From: Bacteroidota bacterium
Lineage (GTDB): Bacteria > Bacteroidota > Ignavibacteria > Kryptoniales > JAKASW01
Length of the DNA: 5,323 nt
NCBI GenBank assembly: GCA_021789755.1
Contig: JAJYJD010000259.1
Coordinates: 1 to 5,323 of the forward strand
Reading direction: 5' to 3'
Part shown: positions 1-5,323 of the stretch, one piece after another
How the letters are laid out: every line of letters begins with the position of its first letter
Position numbering within the stretch: position 1 is the first letter of the stretch
Made by a program: the position numbers and the translations under genes
Notes under the pieces: model-generated
Databases searched by the model: none
What the model saw: the letters and a program-made list of their open reading frames with translations, nothing else
Told to the model about the DNA's origin: nothing

Positions 1-978
1 AACAGCCGATTTGACCAGCTGTTCGACGCGGGAAAACAACATCGCGATGGGGAAAACCAGCAACTTCGGGCTCGGGATGTGCGTGAGGGTCCTGTAAGAG
101 TTTACAAAACGAAGCAGGCCTTCGCTTGTGCTCTCGATTGTCCGGACCGCAGTTTGAACGTCATTAAGCACAGGCGGGACCAGCTGTCCGTTCTCGTTAC
201 ATTGCAACCCGGTGTCGGACAGCAATTTGTTTGCGGTTGAAGCCAAAGAAGCAATAGGGGCAATGGAATTAGCAATTTCATGCGTCAGCACCCTTATCAG
301 ATTCTGCCAGGCGTCGAGCTCAACTTCCTCCATTTCACCCCGCATATCCTGTATCGAAGCGACCGTATACGTTATTCCTCTCATCCTGAACTCGGATGTC
401 TGTATTGCAAGTCTCACGGAAAAGTTATTGCCTTCTATGCGAACAAGGTTCTTGTTTCGGGAACCGGCGTTGCGCAGGGTCTCGAACAGGTCTTTGCTTA
501 CAGAACTGATCTCTTTCAAATCCTTGAGGGAGGACACTCCGAGAAGGCGTTTGGCTGCGCGGTTGATGAGATCGATCTTGCCGCTTCGCTGGTAAATGAT
601 CAGGCCGACGCTGAGCTGCTGGACGATGAATTGGAGGTACTGGTACTGGTCTTCCCTTGCGCCCCGTACCTCCTCAAATCTCTGGGTTATCCTGTTCAGC
701 GATCTGTTCAGTTCCTCGAATGCTTTGCCGGTCTTGCCGACGTTGAAGGTCTGCGTGAAGTCTTCGGCTTCGACTGCCTCAAGGAATCGGGCCAGGTTAC
801 GGTTCCTTTTCTCGATCCAGTTTACTAAAGCGTAAACCTGGTACGATGCCAGGAGAACCATGAGCGCTGTCATTTCGTACAACGCGGTGTGGAATAGGAA
901 GTAGGCAAACAGGGAAATGGTGACGATCAGCAGGGACACGCGTGATACGGTGGCAACCCGGAAACGATCAAGATTCAT
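1..978 (-). CDS. Membrane sensor histidine kinase, NtrY-like (3' end cut by window edge)
   Basis: The first 326 residues of a two-component sensor kinase are present; the frame is open to the window edge. Two hydrophobic helices (about residues 14-30 and 37-53) are separated by only about six residues, so there is almost no periplasmic sensor domain. A HAMP-like linker follows (about 55-105), then a PAS-like domain (about 108-215, with VGLIIYQRSGKIDLINRAAK). The dimerisation and phosphotransfer helix carries the H-box LTHEIANSIAPI with the predicted phosphorylated His233. The ATP-binding N, G1 and G2 boxes would lie beyond base 1 and are not seen. The ATG at 978 is chosen because the membrane helix follows directly and a weak purine-rich site (986-991) lies 7 nt before it. 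It starts 23 bp after the stop of the response regulator gene, so the two are probably co-transcribed and form a cognate pair. The missing proline in the usual HExxNP box (here NS) is, from memory, common in Bacteroidota kinases of this type. The identity as a kinase is firm; the signal sensed is unknown. Confidence 0.9.
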   Translation of the reverse strand, partial: MNLDRFRVATVSRVSLLIVTISLFAYFLFHTALYEMTALMVLLASYQVYALVNWIEKRNRNLARFLEAVEAEDFTQTFNVGKTGKAFEELNRSLNRITQRFEEVRGAREDQYQYLQFIVQQLSVGLIIYQRSGKIDLINRAAKRLLGVSSLKDLKEISSVSKDLFETLRNAGSRNKNLVRIEGNNFSVRLAIQTSEFRMRGITYTVASIQDMRGEMEEVELDAWQNLIRVLTHEIANSIAPIASLASTANKLLSDTGLQCNENGQLVPPVLNDVQTAVRTIESTSEGLLRFVNSYRTLTHIPSPKLLVFPIAMLFSRVEQLVKSAV

Positions 979-1001
979 AAGATTGTTCTTCAGTAAACTT
1001 C

Positions 1002-2387
1002 TTATATCCCGTGCTTCCTGATCCTTCTGTAAAGTGCGGTCCTGGTCAGGCCGAGTTCTTTTGCCGCTGCGCTGACGTTCCCGTTGTGCTTCTTTATCGT
1101 CATCTCGATGTGTCTTTTCTCGATTTCGTCCAGCGAGCGGTCCGAATCCGATCCGTTACCTTGTGTCGTCATTGAAGTCTTCAAAAGAATTTCTTCCGGT
1201 TGCAGGGAGTCGGAATCGCTCAATATCACGGCCCGTTCGATGACGTGCTGCAATTCTCTGACATTTCCCGGCCAGTGGTACTCACTCAAGGCTTTCATGG
1301 CATTTGGGGATACCCGGATGTGCGCTTTCTGGTACTTCCTTCCGTAGATTCTCATGAAATGTTCGACGAGGAGCGGGATGTCATCCATGCGTTCGCGCAG
1401 CGGCGGGAGATTTATTTCCACCGTGTTTATCCTGTAAAGAAGGTCTTCCCTGAATTTCCTCTGCGGCACCATTTCGTGGATCGGCATATTGGTGGCCGAG
1501 ATTAGCCGGATATCGATCGGGCGGGATTTGTCGGAACCTACCCTCATCACCTCGCGTCTCTCAACCGCTGCGAGGAGTTTAGCCTGAAGAGAAAGTGAAA
1601 GGTTGGCTATCTCGTCGAGGAAGAGTGTTCCACCGGAGGCTATCTCGAATCTTCCCATTCGCTCGTTCGTTGCACCTGTAAAGGAACCTTTCTCGTGCCC
1701 GAAGAGCTCGCTCTCAAAGAGGGTCTCGCTGATAGCACCCATGTCGACCGCTATGAAAGGATTGTCTGCCCTGTTCGAAAAGCGGTGTACGGCGCGGGCC
1801 ACAAGCTCCTTGCCAGTACCGTTCTCGCCCAGTACAAGTATATTTGCCTCTGTCGCCGCGACTTTTCGTATCGTCTCGAATATCTGTGCCATGGATGCCG
1901 ACTTGCCGACTATGTCGTGAAAAGGCTGGTCGAGATCGGCGCTAAGTAATTTTTCCCGGGTGCGCATCGCGGCGAGTTTCACCTGGGACTCGCGCAACTT
2001 CAGAGCCGATGAGAGCGTTGCGAGGATCTTCTCGTTTTGCCACGGCTTAACGACGAAGTCCGTGGCCCCTTCCTTGATGGCGCGGACGGCAGTCTCGATG
2101 TCGCCGTAGGCCGTGATCAGTATTACCACGGCGCCGGGATCGATAGAGAGAATCCTGTTCAGCCACCGGAACCCTTCCTCGCCGGTCGTCGATCCCTTTG
2201 CAAAGTTCATGTCAAGAAAAACGACGTCGTATGCCTTTGACTTCAATCTTTTTTCTATATTATGGGGATCCCTTTCGGTCTCAACCGACCGGAGATGCGG
2301 TTTCAGAAGGAGCTCAAATGCCGTGAGAATGGCAGCATCATCGTCGACTATTAACACACTACCGCTGTTTTCAGCAACCGAGGCCAT
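1002..2387 (-). CDS. Sigma-54-dependent response regulator (REC-AAA+-Fis HTH, NtrC family)
   Basis: This 461-residue cytoplasmic activator has all three NtrC-type domains. The receiver domain (about 10-130) has acidic residues D15/D16, phospho-acceptor D59 in VVFLDMNF, T92 and K114 (VVKPW). The AAA+ domain (about 157-390) has Walker A GENGTGKE with K193, the sigma-54 contact loop GSFTGA (234-239), Walker B GGTLFLDEI with D258/E259, and likely arginine fingers R313/R319. A Fis-type helix-turn-helix is at about 420-461 (NVSAAAKELGLTRTALYRRI). Length is normal for the family. The ATG at 2387 is chosen because the receiver fold begins about nine residues later. The frame stays open upstream to 2573, but those 62 extra residues match no domain and would overlap the divergent gene. 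No strong Shine-Dalgarno is seen. The gene is first in a leftward operon with the kinase. Its likely target is the divergent transporter operon. GSFTGA replaces the usual GAFTGA, but the key Phe and Thr remain. Confidence 0.95.
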   Translation of the reverse strand: MASVAENSGSVLIVDDDAAILTAFELLLKPHLRSVETERDPHNIEKRLKSKAYDVVFLDMNFAKGSTTGEEGFRWLNRILSIDPGAVVILITAYGDIETAVRAIKEGATDFVVKPWQNEKILATLSSALKLRESQVKLAAMRTREKLLSADLDQPFHDIVGKSASMAQIFETIRKVAATEANILVLGENGTGKELVARAVHRFSNRADNPFIAVDMGAISETLFESELFGHEKGSFTGATNERMGRFEIASGGTLFLDEIANLSLSLQAKLLAAVERREVMRVGSDKSRPIDIRLISATNMPIHEMVPQRKFREDLLYRINTVEINLPPLRERMDDIPLLVEHFMRIYGRKYQKAHIRVSPNAMKALSEYHWPGNVRELQHVIERAVILSDSDSLQPEEILLKTSMTTQGNGSDSDRSLDEIEKRHIEMTIKKHNGNVSAAAKELGLTRTALYRRIRKHGI

Positions 2388-2466
2388 GAATAAATCTAAT
2401 GATCCTGCCCCGATAAAGCGAACGATGTGGAAAATTAGAAACAGGTCAAAATTTGTATCGATTCCG

Positions 2467-2483
2467 CACACTTCGCGTACCAA
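2467..2483 (-). promoter_or_regulatory. Weak sigma-54-like element facing the regulator gene
   Basis: Read on the minus strand, TTGGTACGCGAAGTGTG keeps GG (2481-2480) and the -12 G (2469) at the right separation, with about 9 of 14 consensus positions matched. It would start transcription near 2456, giving a leader of about 69 nt before the regulator's ATG and allowing autoregulation. The -12 half is poor, so this is only a candidate. Confidence 0.18.
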
Positions 2484-2540
2484 AACCGAACAGGGGAACA
2501 ACCTAACCTGCGTTAGTGCGTGCTGCGGGCGTGATTTAAT

Positions 2541-2557
2541 CAGGCACAATTTTTGAA
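2541..2557 (+). promoter_or_regulatory. Candidate sigma-54 (-24/-12) promoter of the transporter operon
   Basis: The sequence CAGGCACAATTTTTGAA agrees with the YTGGCACGRNNNTTGCW consensus at 11 of 14 specified positions, with the invariant GG (2543-2544) and the -12 G (2555) at the correct 12-base separation. The weak point is A instead of C at 2556. Predicted transcription start is about 2568. This lies downstream of ATG 2565 and about 30 nt before TTG 2598. The neighbouring gene encodes a sigma-54 activator, which makes the match more believable than it would be alone. Confidence 0.5.
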
Positions 2558-2564
2558 GGTTACC

Positions 2565-3302
2565 ATGAGACATAGCAAGTTATTGAGGACTGGCTCATTG
2601 ATCCGGATCAGTAATCTCAAGAAAGTCTACAGAGCCAATGATGTCGAAACGGTTGCGGTGGCCAACGCGAACCTCCGTGTCGATTCCGGCGAGTTCGTGG
2701 CTATTATGGGGCCATCCGGTTCCGGTAAGACAACTCTGCTCACAATACTCGGTCTCCTGGACAGTCCGACGGAAGGGGAATACTATTTCCTCGGGCAGGA
2801 AATCTCCAAATATTCCGAGAAGCAGCGTGCCGACCTTCGAAGAAGGAACATCGGCTTCGTGTTTCAGAACTTCAACCTGATCAACGAGCTGACGGTCTAC
2901 GAGAACATTGAGCTCCCGCTGTTGCATATGGGAGTAGCGTCCCCGCAGCGGAAAGAGATGGTCAGGGAAGTTATGGAGCAAATGCGGATAACGACTCGAC
3001 GGAACCACTTCCCGCAGCAGCTGTCGGGAGGACAGCAGCAGAGGGTCGCCGTCGCAAGAGCGGTCGTCGGGAAGCAGCGACTGATACTTGCCGATGAACC
3101 GACGGGGAACCTTGACTCGAAAAACGGCGAGGAGGTCATGACTCGTCTCGCTGAATTGAACGAGGCCGGCGCTACCATAATCATGGTGACCCATTCAACG
3201 GAGTATGCCGGCTGGGCCAATCGCATAGTACAATTGTTCGACGGCCACGTGGTGAATGAGAATGTGATGGAGGGAGTACGGAATGTTCTGGAGCTACGTT
3301 AA
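2565..3302 (+). CDS. ABC transporter ATP-binding protein, MacB/LolD type
   Basis: This is a nucleotide-binding subunit that would power an FtsX-type transporter at the inner face of the cytoplasmic membrane. Numbered from ATG 2565 (245 residues), it has Walker A GPSGSGKT (49-56, K55), Q-loop Q101 in FVFQNFN, signature LSGGQQQRV (153-161), Walker B LILADEP with catalytic E178, D-loop NLDS (182-185) and H-loop H210. All parts needed for ATP hydrolysis are present. Length and order fit the MacB/LolD/FtsE class, which pairs with a separate permease. The start is uncertain. ATG 2565 has a GAAGG site 5 nt upstream. TTG 2598 (234 residues, beginning MIRISNLKKVYR) has GAGGA 8 nt upstream and matches the usual family N-terminus. 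The 11 extra residues from ATG 2565 match nothing known to me. The wider ATG start is listed as the conservative choice, though TTG 2598 may be the true one. The stop overlaps the start of the permease gene by 20 bp. Confidence 0.93.
   Translation: MRHSKLLRTGSLIRISNLKKVYRANDVETVAVANANLRVDSGEFVAIMGPSGSGKTTLLTILGLLDSPTEGEYYFLGQEISKYSEKQRADLRRRNIGFVFQNFNLINELTVYENIELPLLHMGVASPQRKEMVREVMEQMRITTRRNHFPQQLSGGQQQRVAVARAVVGKQRLILADEPTGNLDSKNGEEVMTRLAELNEAGATIIMVTHSTEYAGWANRIVQLFDGHVVNENVMEGVRNVLELR
2585..2589 (+). promoter_or_regulatory. Shine-Dalgarno supporting the alternative TTG start of the ATPase
   Basis: GAGGA lies 8 nt before TTG 2598, an ideal spacing, within what would otherwise be the ATPase coding sequence. 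The protein from this TTG begins directly with the first beta strand of the ABC domain (IRISNLKKVYR), as is usual in the family. The competing site is GAAGG at 2555-2559, 5 nt before ATG 2565, and it partly overlaps the -12 half of the promoter candidate. Confidence 0.5.
3269..3276 (+). promoter_or_regulatory. Strong Shine-Dalgarno of the permease gene
   Basis: GGAGGGAG sits 6 nt before ATG 3283, inside the last codons of the ATPase gene. It fixes the permease start and implies translational coupling between the two subunits, which would help keep their amounts matched. Confidence 0.8.
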
Positions 3303-5323
3303 GACCATCTTTAGAAATCTCTCGAGCTCCAAGGTCTATTTCTTCATAAATATCGCCGGCCTCGCCATAGGGTTTACTGTATTCACTCTGATAATGCTGT
3401 TCGTCCTGAACGAGTTGAACTACGACACGTTCAACAAGAAGGCCGATCGGATATACCGTGTCGTCGAAATTCAAAAACCTTCAGGAACGAAAGCGCAGCA
3501 AGTCGCAATCACAATGCCTGCACTTGCTCCGGCCCTAAAGGGGGCGTTCCCCGAAATAGCCGACGTTGCCAGGTATACTCCGTGGTCCACCGTGCTCTGT
3601 CATTACGGCGAAAAGCGATTCTATGAAGACGGGTTGTCTTTCGCGGATTCCAGTATTTTCGATATATTCACATTCCATTTTATTCAGGGCGATCCGTCCA
3701 CGGCATTGGACGGGCCGTACAACGTCGTGATCGATCAGACTACTGCGAAGAAATATTTCGGCGATGCCGATCCAATGTGGAAAACCATAAAGATCGAGGC
3801 GGGGCTCGACCAGAACTCGTTCCAGGTGACGGGTGTAATTCAGGATTTCCCCAGGAATTCTCATTTGCACTTCAACATGATTGCCTCACTGAATGCACTC
3901 GAGAGACGACTGGATTACTTCAACGGCTGGACTAACAACGACGTTGTCAGTTATGTCCTGTTGAAGAAAGGTTACTCTCCTCAGGAAGTTGAGACGCAAC
4001 TCCCCAACCTTTTGAAGGCTAACCTCCCCGAAAATATTCTGAGTGGGCTGGATTTATACTTACAGCCTCTCAGGAGTGTCCACCTACATTCTAGCTCAGT
4101 ACTTTTCCAAGTCAATTACGACAAAGGGGACATCGATTATGTTACCCTCTTCATCCTGATTGCATTTGTTGTGATCATCCTCGCTTGTATAAATTTCATT
4201 AACCTGACGACGGCACGGTCTGCAATCAGAACCCGGGAGGTGGGCATCCGTAAGCTTCTCGGATCATATCATTCACACCTTGTTTACCAGTTCATCGGAG
4301 AGTCAATTATACTTTCGTTTATCGGGATGCTCCTGTCATTTCCGATAGTTGAAGCCGTGCTGCCTACTTTCAATTCGATGATGGGAGACAGGATTATTAT
4401 TGCATACAATAACCAGTTGCTGTTTCTTCTTGTGTCTGTTTTGATTGCTTGCATTGTCGGTTTTATTGCCGGAGTCTATCCGGCTTTTTACCTGTCCTCG
4501 TTTCAGCCTGTCGAGCTGCTTAGGGGCAGGTTCTCCTCCAGCAAGAAGGGAATCAATCTTAGAAAGGCTCTGATAATTTTGCAGTTTAGCATAGCCATTA
4601 CGCTGGTGACGGCAACGGGCATCGCCGTGAATCAGATGGAGTACATTCGTAACAAACCACTCGGTCTCGAGCAAAAAGATCTGATGTACATCCCCTTGCG
4701 TGATATCCAGTCGCGCAGCAAGATCCAATTGCTTAGCGAACGGTTGCTTGGTGATCGGCGGGTGGTCTCTGTATCAGCAGGAGAGCGCACGGGTTCGGGC
4801 GCGACGCAGGGGCTCGTGTCGATCCCGGGGATGAGCGGCCAATCGCAACTCATGGTGAGGAAGAGTTACGTCGACTACGGTTACATCAAGACAATGGGCA
4901 TGAGAATCTCTCAAGGCCGGGACTTTTCCAGGGAGTTCCCGTCCGACTCATTGTCCGTGATTGTCAATGAAACGACGGCGAGAACACTGGGCTGGAAGAA
5001 TCCAATCGGGAAACGAATTGAGATGATCGGGACCGGAGCAATTTTCACGGTAATTGGTGTAGTAAGAGACTTCAACTACTTTTCCCTTCGAAATCGAGTC
5101 GATCCCCTGGTCATGTGGTTGGATCCGAACAGATGTCCATATTTGGTCGTCCGGGTCGCTCCTGAAGAAATTCGGTCTACTATCAATTTTGTGAAGAAGG
5201 CGTGGGTTTCTGTCTTGCCCACTCACCCGTTCGAGTACGGTTTTCTGGCCAATTACCTGCAAAAGCAGTACGGCAATGAAGAACAGAACGAGCACCTTCT
5301 TGTCCTTTTTTCCCTGGTCGCCA
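3283..5323 (+). CDS. FtsX/MacB-like ABC transporter permease (3' end cut by window edge)
   Basis: The membrane subunit partner of the preceding ATPase; 680 residues are visible and the frame is still open at the edge. It starts MFWSYVKTIFRNL, typical of this family. TM1 is at about 17-41, followed by the MacB-type periplasmic core (about 42-283), which opens with ELNYDTFNKKADRIYRV. The first FtsX-like block follows: TM2 about 284-308, then the cytoplasmic motif TREVGIRKLLGS (316-328), TM3 about 334-358 and TM4 about 379-404. TM5 (about 430-448) leads into a second periplasmic domain (about 450-665). The last visible residues (HLLVLFSLVA) begin another membrane helix. Relatives are about 780-800 residues long, so roughly the last 110, the second FtsX block, are missing. 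ATG 3283 has a strong GGAGGGAG site 6 nt upstream and lies inside the end of the ATPase gene, so translation is likely coupled. Likely roles are export of a drug, peptide or lipid, or signalling for envelope stress; the sequence does not decide. Confidence 0.92.
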   Translation, partial: MFWSYVKTIFRNLSSSKVYFFINIAGLAIGFTVFTLIMLFVLNELNYDTFNKKADRIYRVVEIQKPSGTKAQQVAITMPALAPALKGAFPEIADVARYTPWSTVLCHYGEKRFYEDGLSFADSSIFDIFTFHFIQGDPSTALDGPYNVVIDQTTAKKYFGDADPMWKTIKIEAGLDQNSFQVTGVIQDFPRNSHLHFNMIASLNALERRLDYFNGWTNNDVVSYVLLKKGYSPQEVETQLPNLLKANLPENILSGLDLYLQPLRSVHLHSSSVLFQVNYDKGDIDYVTLFILIAFVVIILACINFINLTTARSAIRTREVGIRKLLGSYHSHLVYQFIGESIILSFIGMLLSFPIVEAVLPTFNSMMGDRIIIAYNNQLLFLLVSVLIACIVGFIAGVYPAFYLSSFQPVELLRGRFSSSKKGINLRKALIILQFSIAITLVTATGIAVNQMEYIRNKPLGLEQKDLMYIPLRDIQSRSKIQLLSERLLGDRRVVSVSAGERTGSGATQGLVSIPGMSGQSQLMVRKSYVDYGYIKTMGMRISQGRDFSREFPSDSLSVIVNETTARTLGWKNPIGKRIEMIGTGAIFTVIGVVRDFNYFSLRNRVDPLVMWLDPNRCPYLVVRVAPEEIRSTINFVKKAWVSVLPTHPFEYGFLANYLQKQYGNEEQNEHLLVLFSLVA

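Larger units (their letters stand above)
2388..2564. promoter_or_regulatory. Divergent intergenic control region
   Basis: This stretch of about 177 bp separates the leftward regulator-kinase operon from the rightward transporter operon, so both promoters should lie here. It holds a good sigma-54-like element facing right and a much weaker one facing left. It also has a small inverted repeat, CTAAC-CTGC-GTTAG (2503-2516), and a short palindromic run, CAAA-A-TTTG (2447-2455), about 115 bp upstream of the predicted rightward transcription start. Either could be a binding site for the regulator, but both are short and could be chance. No convincing sigma-70 type -35/-10 pair was found. Confidence 0.6.

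Noticed and set aside
280..828. A 182-codon open frame on the plus strand
   Set aside because: It is antisense to the kinase gene, whose minus-strand frame encodes recognisable membrane, PAS-like and H-box segments. The plus-strand translation shows no known domain.
2418..2449. Minus-strand TTGACC followed by a weak -10 before the regulator gene
   Set aside because: The -35 half looks good, but the hexamer 17 bp later (ATCGTT) is a poor -10, so it does not support a promoter call.
2512..2540. Sigma-70-like promoter with TTTAAT at 2535-2540 before the ATPase
   Set aside because: The -10-like hexamer has no acceptable -35 partner at about 17 bp, and AT-rich hexamers are expected by chance.
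2388..2573. Extension of the response regulator by 62 residues to an ATG at 2573
   Set aside because: The extra residues match no receiver-domain sequence, overlap the divergent ATPase gene and its promoter candidate, and leave no room for a control region. ATG 2387 directly precedes the receiver domain.
2595..3194. A 199-codon open frame on the minus strand
   Set aside because: It lies opposite the ABC ATPase, which has every expected motif. The antisense frame arises from codon bias and has no domain signal.
4336..5295. Several minus-strand open frames of 73-130 codons under the permease
   Set aside because: All are antisense to a continuous permease frame with clear MacB and FtsX motifs, and none shows a domain.

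Overview
The window looks like chromosomal DNA from a member of the Bacteroidota/Chlorobiota (FCB) group with mid-range GC; an Ignavibacteria-like lineage is a guess. The evidence is the style of the proteins. The response regulator has the REC-AAA-Fis form with an acceptor-loop insertion. The kinase carries an H-box of the form HEIxNSIxPI. The ABC ATPase begins IRISNLKKVYR. The permease is a double-FtsX, MacB-core protein of the kind that is highly multiplied in these bacteria. No RNA gene, mobile element, CRISPR array or strong repeat is visible.

Layout: two divergent operons meet in an intergenic region at about 2388-2564. Leftward (minus strand) runs a sigma-54-dependent response regulator (2387-1002), followed after 23 bp by a membrane histidine kinase (978 to beyond base 1, C-terminal catalytic domain missing). 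Rightward (plus strand) runs a LolD/MacB-type ABC ATPase (2565 or 2598 to 3302), then an FtsX-type permease that overlaps it by 20 bp (3283 to beyond the right edge, 680 residues visible).

How the parts fit: the kinase is predicted to phosphorylate the regulator at Asp59, and the regulator would then activate RNA polymerase carrying sigma-54. A good -24/-12-like element (2541-2557) lies directly before the transporter genes. The simplest reading is a self-contained module in which a kinase with almost no extracytoplasmic sensor region controls an adjacent envelope or efflux ABC transporter. If that promoter is real, transcription would begin downstream of the first ATG. The ATPase would then start at TTG 2598, which has its own Shine-Dalgarno sequence and matches the usual N-terminus of the family. 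The substrate cannot be read from the sequence.
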